Source: Pirellulales bacterium (GTDB lineage: Bacteria > Planctomycetota > Planctomycetia > Pirellulales > Thermoguttaceae). From it: DNA of 64,000 nt. The notes under the pieces were generated by a model that was given only the letters and a program-made list of their open reading frames with translations, did no database searches and was not told the DNA's origin. The first letter of the stretch is position 1, and every line of letters starts with the position of its first letter. This document shows, one piece after another, positions 37,983 to 46,314 of the stretch. The translations under genes and the position numbers were made by a program. Where the stretch lies: assembly GCA_016935315.1 (NCBI GenBank), contig JAFGRD010000116.1:32882-96881 (forward strand), written 5' to 3'.

Positions 37983-39068
37983 CTACGGGAGATCCTCGAC
38001 GAACCGCAGGAACCGCGCTTCCAGCATCTGCCAGTCGTCGCCGAAGACGGCTACGAAATCGGCCACCCGCTCGGCGGCCGTGTACCGGGAAAACGCCGGC
38101 CGGTCGGCCGTCCGGGCCAGATAGTGCGTGTACTTGCGCGGCTGGGTCTCGACCAGGTAGAAGCTCAGCGCCCAGGCCTCGGCATAGGCCGCGGCCGTAT
38201 CGGTGCGAAAGGCCTCGTCCGAGGCGACGATGGCCGAGAGCAGCTCCGGCTTGTGCCGCGGCGCGACAAGCTGGCGAAACGCCTCCAGCCGATCGCGGTT
38301 GATCCGGTCGGCCCGGTGCTTGTAGTGCTGCGAATCGTACACGCCGGGCGCCTCGAACATCGTGGCCAGCCCCTCGACCACCCAAAGCGGCGGTTGCACG
38401 TAGCGGCTGTGGATGCCCGTGTTAAAAGCCGTCTGGTGCGTCGCTTCGTGGATGATGACCGACGCGTTCTGCTGCCATGAGCGGGAATCCTCCGCACTCA
38501 TGTCGTAGAGGACGATCCGGTTGGAGTCCCGCGCGTAGAAACCCAGCACGCCGCTCGTGTTCGGAAGGCCTTGCCTGGCGCAATAGCGGGCGAAGTCCCC
38601 GCGATCTCGGCAGACGACGCCGATCAGCGGAAACGGCGGCGGCGCCGTCCGGAAGCCGCGGACCGAGAAGTATTGGACGAACGATCGGTAGAGGTTTTCG
38701 AAGCGTTCGGCCCACTTGTCGCGCTCTCCGGCGGGATGGGCCACCAGGTAGTGCGTCGTGCCGCTGACCTCGAAGTCCCGGCCCAGTTCCCGCAACAGCA
38801 CCGCGCGCAGCTCCGAAACCGTGTAGCAGCGGAACCGATCGGACGTCTTGCGGAAATCGGCGGCCTTCCGGGGCGGAAACTGCCACAGCCGGCCGTCACG
38901 CCCCAGCAGATGAACCACCCGCGCGTCCCAGGCCAGCGGCGTTCCTTCGATCGACCGGCCGTCGAGGCGCAACTCGACCATCCAGTCGACCGGCTCGATA
39001 GCGGTGGCCGGGGACGTTGGGAATATGCAGGTTATGACGATCAGGATCGCGGCAATCGCAGTGCGCAT
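37983..39068 (-). CDS. Exported DUF1570 protein, probable zinc metallopeptidase
   Basis: 361 residues. The signal peptide (TAIAAILIVITCIFPTSPATA) is followed by a basic beta-rich domain and then VIIHEATHQTAFNTGI, a gluzincin-like HExxH motif. PPLWVVEGLATMFEAPG follows about 20 residues later and provides the downstream Glu. This is the DUF1570 pattern, abundant in planctomycetes. It probably acts on a periplasmic or surface protein. The gene ends 234 bases before the coiled-coil gene on the same strand. The peptidase call rests on motif only. Confidence 0.82.
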   Translation of the reverse strand: MRTAIAAILIVITCIFPTSPATAIEPVDWMVELRLDGRSIEGTPLAWDARVVHLLGRDGRLWQFPPRKAADFRKTSDRFRCYTVSELRAVLLRELGRDFEVSGTTHYLVAHPAGERDKWAERFENLYRSFVQYFSVRGFRTAPPPFPLIGVVCRDRGDFARYCARQGLPNTSGVLGFYARDSNRIVLYDMSAEDSRSWQQNASVIIHEATHQTAFNTGIHSRYVQPPLWVVEGLATMFEAPGVYDSQHYKHRADRINRDRLEAFRQLVAPRHKPELLSAIVASDEAFRTDTAAAYAEAWALSFYLVETQPRKYTHYLARTADRPAFSRYTAAERVADFVAVFGDDWQMLEARFLRFVEDLP

Positions 39069-39119
39069 GACGTGTCGGGGGTTGCGGCTTCGACGGACAC
39101 TATCGATAGTCTAGTATCT

Positions 39120-39232
39120 ATTGACGCTTGCACACTCAATGGGCGAGGGCGACCAACGGGAACCCGACTTCTCCGGCCGCCCGTTGGTCGGCCTGGATCA
39201 TTCACAAGGCAAACACCAATAAACACCGACGG
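39120..39232. repeat. Dispersed ~110-bp hairpin repeat, copy B
   Basis: Aligns to 30159-30271. The stem is 11 perfect pairs: CGACCAACGGG at 39150-39160 with CCCGTTGGTCG at 39180-39190. It lies in the divergent gap between the DUF1570 gene and a response regulator; no other gene was seen in 39069-39345. Confidence 0.85.
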
Positions 39233-39345
39233 AGACGATCGCCAATCCCTGCGCCGGCGGGGCCGATGGCCGGCAGATCCGTTTGACACTCCCGTGTAAA
39301 ACGTATAAGAACTGTGTGATGCGCTCAGAACGAAAGCACGGTGCC

Positions 39346-39789
39346 ATGCAACGCGAGACAGTCGGCCGACCGATGGAGATCCTCCTGGTCGAAGACGATC
39401 TGGAAGATGCCGGCCTGACGATCGAGGCCCTGCGAGACGGGGGTGTGCGCTGCCGGGTCAGCCTGGTCCGCGACGGCGAAGAGGCCGTCGAGTTCCTCCA
39501 CCGCCGGGGCCGGTTCAGCCGCGCCCCGCGCCCCGACCTGATCCTGTTGGATCTCCATCTGCCCAAGATGCACGGCCGCGAGGTCCTGGCCGACGTGCGG
39601 GCCAGCGAAAGCCTGTGCGACGTGCCGGTGATCGTGTTGACCGCCTCGAAGACCCACCGCGAGATTCTCCAGGGCGAGAGCCTCCACGTGGAGAGCTACC
39701 TGGTCAAGCCGGTCGATCTCCAGCAGTTTCTCGAAGTGGTCCGGTCCTTGCGGAAGTACATGCTCTCCGACGTGATTCTGCCGTCGTGA
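39346..39789 (+). CDS. Single-domain response regulator (Rcp1-like)
   Basis: 147 residues. EILLVEDDLEDAGLTIEAL gives the acidic cluster, and VRDGEEAVEFLHRRGRFSRAPRPDLILLDLHLP holds the acceptor Asp with the Rcp1-type insertion. VIVLTASK and YLVKPVDLQQF supply the switch Thr and Lys. There is no output domain. It is not next to a kinase; the kinase at 2290-3417 could be a partner, but that is a guess. The start is uncertain between ATG 39346 and ATG 39319, without a strong ribosome site. A dispersed hairpin repeat lies 113 bases upstream. Confidence 0.88.
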   Translation: MQRETVGRPMEILLVEDDLEDAGLTIEALRDGGVRCRVSLVRDGEEAVEFLHRRGRFSRAPRPDLILLDLHLPKMHGREVLADVRASESLCDVPVIVLTASKTHREILQGESLHVESYLVKPVDLQQFLEVVRSLRKYMLSDVILPS

Positions 39790-39793
39790 GCCC

Positions 39794-39809
39794 CAAGACT
39801 GGAGTCTTG
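39794..39809. terminator. Hairpin between convergent genes, member of the GCAA palindrome family
   Basis: CAAGACTGGAGTCTTG is a perfect seven-pair stem with a two-base loop in the 33-base gap between two convergent genes. The adjoining minus strand reads CTGAAGCCGCAAGACTCCAG, a variant of the palindrome at 43218. Confidence 0.5.
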
Positions 39810-39822
39810 CGGCTTCAGCTAC

Positions 39823-41100
39823 CTACAGCTTCCACGGCTCCCGGTACGGCCGGCTGAGCATGGCGTTGGCCTCGTCGTCGCCGACGATCTGCTCCTTGGC
39901 CGGGTCCCACTGAATCTTGACCGTGCCGCCTCGCTGGCGCCCCAGCACCGCGCAGATGTTGCCCAGGTGGCACACGGTCGCCGTGCGATGGCCGATCTCG
40001 ACGTCGCAAATAGGCAGCTTGCCGCTCTGGATGCAATCGAGCCAATTGCCGGCATGGCTGCCGCTCACGTAAAGCTTGACGTCGTCGGCGCCGGCCGGGC
40101 GGCGCAGGACGTCCTCCGGCTCGCCGGTAAGCTTGCCGCGATTGACGTAGATCTTGCCCTCGCTGCCGATAAACGTCGTGCCCATGCGGTGCTTCTGACC
40201 GACGTGGACCTTCACGCCGTTGGCGTAGGTGTGGGTAACGTCGTAGGAGGCGGGCACGGTGAATCGTTCCTCGGCGTCGAACGTGGCAGTGCCTTCGGTC
40301 GCAATCGGGCCCGTGTCGTCGGTCCCCATCCCCCATTGGGCGATATCGATGTGGTGGGCGCCCCAGTTGGTCATCTGGCCGCCCGAATAGTCAAGCCAAA
40401 AGCGGAAGTTGTAGTGGACCCGCTTCTCGTTATAGGGCCGTAAAGACGCCGGCCCGAGCCAGAAATCATAGTCGAGCCACTCGGGCGGATCGGAGTCGGG
40501 CCCCAGCTTGCCCGGGTGGTTGCAGCCGGGAATGCCGACCTCGACCGTCTGGAGCTTGCCGATGCGGCCCGAGCGGACCAGCTCGCAGGCCGTGCGGAAG
40601 TTGCCGGCGGAACGCTGCTGCGAGCCGGTCTGGACGATGCACTTGTTCTGCCGGGCGGCACGGACCATGACCCGGCCCTCGGCAATCGTCAGCGTCAGCG
40701 GCTTCTCGCAATAGACGTGCTTGCCCGCCTCGCAGGCACGAACCACCGGCAGGGCATGCCAATGGTCGGGCGTGGAGACCACCACGGCGTCGATCTCTTT
40801 GCGCATCAGCAGCTTGCGGAAATCGGCGTAGACGTCGCACTTCCCGTTGCTCTTGGTCACCAACTCGGCGGCCTTGGCGGCGTGCTTCTTGTCGACGTCG
40901 CAGACGGCGACGGCCTGGTTGCGGAACCTGCCGAGATTGCCCCGGCCCTGGCCGCCCACGCCGATGTGGCCGGTAAGGACCTTCGCGTTGGCCCCGAACG
41001 CCCTGCCGGGGACCAGGTAGGGCACGGCGACCGCGGCCATCGCCGAGGCGGCCGTCTGGCGCAGGAAACGACGTCGCGTGAGGCGAGTTCTCGGTGACAT
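39823..41100 (-). CDS. TAT-exported Gfo/Idh/MocA-family oxidoreductase
   Basis: 425 residues. TRLTRRRFLRQTAASAMAAVAVPY is a twin-arginine leader. The Rossmann part has GHIGVGGQGRGNLGRF and AVCDVDKKHAAKAAEL. VVSTPDHWHALPVVRACEAGKHVYCEKPLTLT contains the EKP motif whose Lys is catalytic. The C-terminal domain with GWGAHHIDIAQWGMGTDD-type residues (NWGAHHIDIAQWG) matches planctomycete Gfo/Idh/MocA proteins. It probably oxidises or reduces a sugar or inositol derivative with a bound nucleotide, outside the cytoplasm. The ThuA-like gene, often its neighbour, lies 60 bases upstream in the same direction. Confidence 0.92.
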   Translation of the reverse strand: MSPRTRLTRRRFLRQTAASAMAAVAVPYLVPGRAFGANAKVLTGHIGVGGQGRGNLGRFRNQAVAVCDVDKKHAAKAAELVTKSNGKCDVYADFRKLLMRKEIDAVVVSTPDHWHALPVVRACEAGKHVYCEKPLTLTIAEGRVMVRAARQNKCIVQTGSQQRSAGNFRTACELVRSGRIGKLQTVEVGIPGCNHPGKLGPDSDPPEWLDYDFWLGPASLRPYNEKRVHYNFRFWLDYSGGQMTNWGAHHIDIAQWGMGTDDTGPIATEGTATFDAEERFTVPASYDVTHTYANGVKVHVGQKHRMGTTFIGSEGKIYVNRGKLTGEPEDVLRRPAGADDVKLYVSGSHAGNWLDCIQSGKLPICDVEIGHRTATVCHLGNICAVLGRQRGGTVKIQWDPAKEQIVGDDEANAMLSRPYREPWKL

Positions 41101-41160
41101 GATTCAGACTCCTCGGGGTGTCGGACGGGCCAGCAACCGCGGGGGACGGAACGCCGGACG

Positions 41161-41922
41161 CTATTCTCGCCCGGTGCCTTCGTATCCGGCAGCCGGCTTG
41201 CCTTGCTCGTCCAGCTTGCCGCAAACCCAAAGCACGCCGTTGGCCAGCAGTTGGTGATACTCTTCCTGGCCGACCGTCAACAGGTTGTGGCCCAACGTCG
41301 TGGCGAATACGCGGCCCTTGCCGTAGCGGTTGACCCAGGTGACCACGTGGTCCTTCTTCGAATCCGGACTGTAGACGGTCATCAGGGCCGTGGCACTGGG
41401 CCAGAGCTTGATCGTCTGATAGAGCTCGTCGCCGGGCGTGCTCCAGTCGGCGGGCCAGAAGTCCGTCGTCGGGTGCCCGGCCACCTTCTTCGTCTTCAGC
41501 TCGCGGAACCGGTCGTGGCTCTTGGAGGTCATGCCCATCGCCTCACGCCAATCGTCGAACTCCGCCGACCGGAAGTTGTGCAGCGAGCAGTGGATAATCA
41601 CCGCCGGCTTGCCCGCGGCGATCGTGCCCGTCACGTTGCCGATCAACTCCTTGCCCTTCTCGTCCGCGTAGCACAGGTCGTAGACCACCAAGTCGTAGCC
41701 CTTGGCGTAGTCCTTGTTCTGGAACTGCTCCAGCCCGAAGACGATCTTGAACTCGACGTTGGCCAACTCGGCGATCTTCTCGGTCAACAGCGGGGCGTGC
41801 TTCTTGTAGTCGTGGCAGCATCCGCCGGTGCACCAGAGGCCCTTCAGCTTGGGCGTCTCTTCGGCTCCGGCGCGGCAGGCCAGCAACAACAGCAACGTGC
41901 AGCAGACAACGAGCTTCTTCAT
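41161..41922 (-). CDS. Exported ThuA-like protein
   Basis: 253 residues. A signal peptide (KKLVVCCTLLLLLACRAGAEE) is followed by the ThuA fold, a class I glutamine-amidotransferase-like domain: LKGLWCTGGCCHDYKKHAPLLTEKI, YDLVVYDLCYADEKGKELI, GKPAVIIHCSLHNFR and GRVFATTLGHNLLTVG. Such proteins in planctomycetes sit beside Gfo/Idh/MocA genes and are thought to act on sugars, but no reaction is established. AAGGAG eight bases before ATG 41922 fixes the start; the frame is open to 42141. It is transcribed towards the Gfo/Idh/MocA gene. Confidence 0.88.
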   Translation of the reverse strand: MKKLVVCCTLLLLLACRAGAEETPKLKGLWCTGGCCHDYKKHAPLLTEKIAELANVEFKIVFGLEQFQNKDYAKGYDLVVYDLCYADEKGKELIGNVTGTIAAGKPAVIIHCSLHNFRSAEFDDWREAMGMTSKSHDRFRELKTKKVAGHPTTDFWPADWSTPGDELYQTIKLWPSATALMTVYSPDSKKDHVVTWVNRYGKGRVFATTLGHNLLTVGQEEYHQLLANGVLWVCGKLDEQGKPAAGYEGTGRE

Positions 41923-42159
41923 GGGGGGCTCCTTCGACTGGGCGGGAAAAAACCGGCGGGCGGCGGCGGCACGGGCCGCCGCCAAGGGTGGATGGTGGCC
42001 GCAGCCATTGATGATAACCGCAGGCGGGTGCCGTGTCCAGCATCGATGAATATTCGACGCGTCTCCCGACGCGGCCGAGGATTCGCGAAGAAACAGGCGG
42101 CCCGTGAGTCCCAACGCGGCCGGAGGTCGCACCGTGCACACGCGGCTCGGCCAAAGACT

Positions 42160-43206
42160 CTAACCCTGGGCCAGCCGCACGCCACACCCGTTCTCTTGGG
42201 GGTATACAACCTTCCCGTGGTCGATGGTCACCCCCGTCGCCACGTCCCGGGCCAGCAGCAAGGCCCCGTCCATGTCGACGTAATCCAGCAAGGGCAACAG
42301 TTGGGCGATGGCCGAGATGCCCACGGTCGATTCCGTGAAGCAGCCGACCATCACTTTCAAGTCGAGGGCTCTCGCCCGGGCGATCATTCGCCTGGCCGGC
42401 GTCAGACCACCGCACTTGATCAGCTTGATGTTGATGCCGTGAAACCGGCCGGCGCAGCGGTCCACGTCCGGCTCGATCTGGCAGCTCTCGTCGGCTATCA
42501 CCGGCAGCACCGACTCGCGGTAGACGCGCTCCATGGCCTCCCACCGGTCGGGTGGCAGCGGCTGCTCGATGAACTCCACGCCCAGCTCTTTCAACCGGAT
42601 CGCGTTGTCGATGGTCTCCTGGACGTCCCAGGCGCAGTTCGCATCGACGCGGAATACGGCGTCGGTGTGTTGGCGAAGGCTGCGGACGATGTCCAGATCG
42701 CTGGCGGTCCCCAGCTTGATCTTGTAGACCGGAAAGCCGGGAAACTCCTGCAGCTTCCGAACCATCACGTCGATCGTGTCGATGCCGATCGTGTAGTCGG
42801 TCGGCGGGGCCTGGTCGAGACGAAGCCCCCAGAGCCGCCAGACCGGCGCCCCGCGAAGCTTCCCCCAGAGATCGTGCGCCGCGGAATCCAACGCGCACTG
42901 CGGACACGAGACGGGCGACGGCCGGTCGGTGGGCAGGCCGTTCCAGAACACGGGCCGCATCGCCTCCCAGAACTCCGCCGGATCGTCCAGCGTGGCCGCT
43001 TCGATCGCCGGCCGGGCCCGCTCCAGTACCTCGGTGATCTTCTCCATGGTGGCGCCGTAGTAGGCGCATTCCGTGGCCTCGCCGAAGCCGGACAGCCCGC
43101 CCTGCCGCAGCTCGACGATCAGCGTGCGCTGCACGGTCGTCGTGCCCCGGGAGATCGTGAACGGGTGCCGCGTGGGCAGATCGAAGCGGTGCAGCGTGAG
43201 TTTCAT
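42160..43206 (-). CDS. Enolase-superfamily epimerase (dipeptide epimerase / N-acyl amino acid racemase type)
   Basis: 348 residues. The capping domain starts MKLTLHRFDLPTRHPFTISRG. The barrel has the KxK pair K162/K164 (YKIKLG), metal ligands D188 (VDANCAW), E214 (IEQPL) and D239 (ADES), and K264 (IKLIKCGG) as second base, plus D311-M-D313 near the end. This arrangement defines the muconate-lactonising subgroup including L-Ala-D/L-Glu epimerase. The DUF1611 gene ends 27 bases upstream, a pairing known from D-amino-acid and muropeptide use. The substrate is therefore probably an acylated or dipeptide glutamate; this is inference. Confidence 0.9.
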   Translation of the reverse strand: MKLTLHRFDLPTRHPFTISRGTTTVQRTLIVELRQGGLSGFGEATECAYYGATMEKITEVLERARPAIEAATLDDPAEFWEAMRPVFWNGLPTDRPSPVSCPQCALDSAAHDLWGKLRGAPVWRLWGLRLDQAPPTDYTIGIDTIDVMVRKLQEFPGFPVYKIKLGTASDLDIVRSLRQHTDAVFRVDANCAWDVQETIDNAIRLKELGVEFIEQPLPPDRWEAMERVYRESVLPVIADESCQIEPDVDRCAGRFHGINIKLIKCGGLTPARRMIARARALDLKVMVGCFTESTVGISAIAQLLPLLDYVDMDGALLLARDVATGVTIDHGKVVYPQENGCGVRLAQG

Positions 43207-43217
43207 GGCTTGCGTGG

Positions 43218-43237
43218 CTGAAGTCGCAAGACTTCAG
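43218..43237. repeat. Perfect palindrome with GCAA loop
   Basis: CTGAAGTC-GCAA-GACTTCAG, eight pairs around a GNRA-type tetraloop. It overlaps the stop codon of the DUF1611 gene. Variants lie at 16849-16865, 39795-39822 and 31457-31471. Confidence 0.7.
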
Positions 43238-44295
43238 GTTGGGAGCGTGGTTTGCTTCTGCTTCTGGTTCTTCAACGCGATCACCGCCTCGACGAGCCTT
43301 GCCGGCCCCTGGCGAATCACGTCGCAGGCCGGCAACCCCAGTTCCCGGCCGACGCGATCGACTTCCGCAGCCACCTCGTCGTCGGAGAAGTGCTGGCCGT
43401 TGACCGCCACGCCGATCACGCGGCAGGGGTGCATCACGGCCGCACACCTCTCGTAGAACTCGATGGCGTGGCGGTGCGGCGGCAGGACCACGTGCTTCAA
43501 GTCGTCGATCGCGCTGCGGCCCATCTCGTAGCAGTAAATCAATCCGTCCGGCTTCAGGCCGTGCAGCAATCCGAAGGTCACGCCGGAGTAGCGGGGATGG
43601 TACAGGCTGCCTTGCCCTTCCACGACCATCACTTCGTGGTGCTGGTTGGCCAGCACCAGCTTCTCGGCGGCCCCGCTGACGAAATCGGCGATCACCCGAT
43701 CGATCGGGCATCCGTCGCCGGCAATCATGATGCCCGTCTGCCCCGTGGCCACAAACGCCGCGTCGACGCCGGCCCGCGCCAGCCCCTCCGCCACTTCAAC
43801 GGTCGTGACCATCTTGCCGCAACTGCAGTCGTTGGCCACGGTGTGGAGCCGCAGGCAGCGCTCGTCGTAGGGCCGGCCGCTGGCCACGTCGCGTTCCCGG
43901 TTGTCGCGCAAATCGACCAGCCGGACGTCGTGCTCGGCCGCCGCCCGGGAAAACTCGGGGTCGTCGCAGAGAAAATCGTGCAGGCCGGAAACGACGGTCA
44001 GCTTCCGGGCGATCGCTTCCAGGACGATGGGCCGCCAGGCGTCGGGAATCGCGCCGCCCGGCGGCGCAATGCCGATCAGCAGCGTGTCGGCCTCGGGGGC
44101 CTCGGCCAAAGAGCCCACGAACGGGATCTCGCCGCCGACCTTCATCACCTCGCCGCACGTCTTGCCAGCCAGGGTGCGGTCGAGCACCGCCACGACTTCC
44201 TCGGGCCGGTAGCGGACCACGCAAATCGCCGTCTTGGCGGCGTGGGCGCTGTAGTGCCCGTCGGTCAGGATGACGATCTTGCGGGAAGCGGCCAT
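43234..44295 (-). CDS. DUF1611 (COG3367) protein
   Basis: 353 residues. The N-terminal domain is Rossmann-like (KIVILTDGHYSAHAAKTA). The centre has NDCSCGKMVTTVEVAEGL with K161 in a P-loop-like motif, then GQTGIMIAGDG and VEGQGSLYHPRYSGVTFGLLHG, all typical of DUF1611. It is cytoplasmic. From memory, some members work with a neighbouring enolase-superfamily racemase in D-glutamate use (the DgcN/DgcA pair). Here the epimerase gene follows after 27 bases, so the same pathway or muropeptide recycling is plausible. The stop codon lies inside a GCAA palindrome. Confidence 0.87.
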   Translation of the reverse strand: MAASRKIVILTDGHYSAHAAKTAICVVRYRPEEVVAVLDRTLAGKTCGEVMKVGGEIPFVGSLAEAPEADTLLIGIAPPGGAIPDAWRPIVLEAIARKLTVVSGLHDFLCDDPEFSRAAAEHDVRLVDLRDNRERDVASGRPYDERCLRLHTVANDCSCGKMVTTVEVAEGLARAGVDAAFVATGQTGIMIAGDGCPIDRVIADFVSGAAEKLVLANQHHEVMVVEGQGSLYHPRYSGVTFGLLHGLKPDGLIYCYEMGRSAIDDLKHVVLPPHRHAIEFYERCAAVMHPCRVIGVAVNGQHFSDDEVAAEVDRVGRELGLPACDVIRQGPARLVEAVIALKNQKQKQTTLPT

Positions 44296-44343
44296 GGGGC
44301 CAGTCTAGCGACCGGACGCGGGGAGTTCAAGCAGGCGAAGACC

Positions 44344-45147
44344 CTATACCTCGACCACGCCCAATTCGCGATAGACCGACTCGACCACGTCGGCGTCGAT
44401 CCGCTCGAGTTCGGCGCCGGCGCCCGCCAACAGGGCCAGATCGGCCAGGTGGCTGACCTCCCGGGGGATGCCGTGCGTCAGCGCGTGCAGCCGGGCGACG
44501 GCCGGCTCGTCGAAGATGGGCGATTGACACCCGGCTTGGGCCAGCGACGACTTGAGGAAACTGGCCGTGTCGGCAACTTCCCAGGGCTCCACGTCGATGC
44601 GCAGCTCGGCCAGCTCCAGCAGCGGCTTGCCGAGGTGGCTCATTTGACCCCGGCGGCCCGCCAGCACCACGGTCAACCGCGACTCGGGCGAGGGATCGTG
44701 CTGGACCAGCCGCGCAACCTGTCGGATCGTTTCCCGCTCGGCCCGGTCGGCGTTGTCCAGAAGGACGATCGCCGCGGTCTGTTGATAGCGGAACTCGGCC
44801 AGCCGGTCGGCAAGGGCCCGCCACAGCCGCGAGATGGGCGCGGCCGGGTGCAGATTCAATCCGAAGTCGGCCGCCAACAGCCCCAGCATCTCGGCCGGCC
44901 CGATGCCCAGCAGGCTCGCGTTGGCCGCCGCGCAGCCGTATCGCCTCAATTGCCCGGCAAACACTTCCAGCAGCAGCGATTTGCCGCTGCCCGACGGGCC
45001 CATCAGCAGCCCCAGCCGCCGTCGCTGCTCGACCAGAAAATGCAGCCTCGCCAGGGCCTCCTCGTGGGTTGGGCTCTCGTAGAACGAGTGGGGATCGAGG
45101 CAGCTTCGAAAGGGCGATTTGACCAAGCCCCAGTGTGCGTGATACAT
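44344..45147 (-). CDS. ExeA-like AAA ATPase
   Basis: 267 residues. MYHAHWGLVKSPFRSCLDPHSFYESPTHEEALARL is the standard opening of the ExeA/GspA family. Walker A is GPSGSGKS at 50-57, Walker B is IVLLDNAD with D131. A sensor-like segment LTVVLAGRRGQMSHLGKP and THGIPREVSHLADLALLAG close the ATPase. There is no peptidoglycan-binding domain or TM, unlike full ExeA. It could regulate assembly of an envelope machine. ATG 45147 has AGGAGGT upstream; the frame is open to 45366. Confidence 0.88.
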   Translation of the reverse strand: MYHAHWGLVKSPFRSCLDPHSFYESPTHEEALARLHFLVEQRRRLGLLMGPSGSGKSLLLEVFAGQLRRYGCAAANASLLGIGPAEMLGLLAADFGLNLHPAAPISRLWRALADRLAEFRYQQTAAIVLLDNADRAERETIRQVARLVQHDPSPESRLTVVLAGRRGQMSHLGKPLLELAELRIDVEPWEVADTASFLKSSLAQAGCQSPIFDEPAVARLHALTHGIPREVSHLADLALLAGAGAELERIDADVVESVYRELGVVEV

Positions 45148-45420
45148 CGGCCAGGACCTCCTGCCCCAAAGACGTGTTTCATTCCGTAACTCTCTTGTAT
45201 TCGGTATAATCCGCCGGGAAACTTGGGGCCGATGGTCGCCAGAGCGCCGCGAAGTGGCGAGAAACCCCATATGATCTGTCGGGTAGCTGGCCCAAAGTGA
45301 AGCGGTTCCCGCTGTTTCGGGCCCGCGACCTCGCTGCGTTCGGCCGCCAGCTACCCACCGACCCACAAGAGGTGGCTACTTGCCCCTTGAACGCACCAAC
45401 AATGGTCGAAGGCACTGACC

Positions 45421-46158
45421 ATGGTCGATCGCTATTTCGTCGAAGACCGCATCGCCGAGCCCCGAGGCCACGGGACGACGGTGCGCCTTTCGGGTGCCGA
45501 GGCCCATCACCTGATCCATGTGATGCGAGCCAAGCCCGGCGGGCAGGTGGTGCTGTTCGACGGCAGCGGGGCCGAGTTTCCGGCCCGTGTCGAAAAGATC
45601 GGACGCTCCGAGGTGGACTTGGCGGTGCTCGGCCGTCAATCGGTCGATCGCGAGTTGCCCGTCGAGCTCACTCTCGGCGTGGCGCTTCCGAAGGGCGATC
45701 GGCAGCGGTGGCTGGTCGAGAAGGCCGTCGAGTTGGGCGTCGGCCGGATCGTACCGCTTCGGACCGAGCGATCCGTGGCTCAGCCGGAGGAAAACGCCTT
45801 GGCCCGGCTGCGACGGACGGTCATCGAGGCCTCGAAGCAGTGCGGCAGGAACCACCTGATGGAGATGGCGCCGCCGCAGGCATGGCCGGATTTTGTGGCG
45901 GCCGCCAAGCGCTGCCCCCATCGGCTGCTGGCCCACCCGTGCCGGGGCGATTCCGCGTCGCGGCCGTTGGCCGACGCCGGCCCGACCAGCCCACCGGAGC
46001 CGGTTGCCGTGGCGGTGGGGCCTGAGGGGGGATTGACGACCCACGAGGTCGCCTTGGCCATCGCCGCCGGCTGGCAAACGGTCGACCTCGGACCCCGGAT
46101 CCTCCGGGTCGAGACGGCCGCCTTTCTGCTGGTGGCCCTGGTCACGCGTGGCCGATAG
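45421..46158 (+). CDS. rsmE: 16S rRNA (uracil(1498)-N3)-methyltransferase
   Basis: SAM-dependent enzyme that methylates U1498 in the decoding region of 16S rRNA. 245 residues, usual length. The N-terminal PUA-like part has GAEAHHLIHVMRAKPGGQVVLFDGSG. The SPOUT domain has LGVALPKGDRQRWLVEKAVELGVGRIVPLRTERSV, EASKQCGRNHLMEM, and the knot AVAVGPEGGLTTHEV ... LGPRILRVETAAFL, all diagnostic. It is divergent from the ExeA-like gene. A TATAAT at 45205-45210 in the gap may be its -10, but no good -35 accompanies it. Confidence 0.95.
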   Translation: MVDRYFVEDRIAEPRGHGTTVRLSGAEAHHLIHVMRAKPGGQVVLFDGSGAEFPARVEKIGRSEVDLAVLGRQSVDRELPVELTLGVALPKGDRQRWLVEKAVELGVGRIVPLRTERSVAQPEENALARLRRTVIEASKQCGRNHLMEMAPPQAWPDFVAAAKRCPHRLLAHPCRGDSASRPLADAGPTSPPEPVAVAVGPEGGLTTHEVALAIAAGWQTVDLGPRILRVETAAFLLVALVTRGR

Positions 46159-46314
46159 GCGCCTGCACGGATTTCGTGTTCAGTCTCGCGCACGCCCCGT
46201 CTCGCGCACGCCCCGGTGGACTTCCGGCTGGCGATGTGCTATAAGAGTTGCCGACCGATTTTGCTGCGTATTCTCCCGAACTTTACCATTCTGCGCATCC
46301 TAAGGAGCCACCAG

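Noticed and set aside
45182..45210. Sigma-70 promoter before rsmE
   Set aside because: TATAAT is good, but the hexamer 17 bases upstream (TTCCGT) is poor, so I mention it only in the gene entry.
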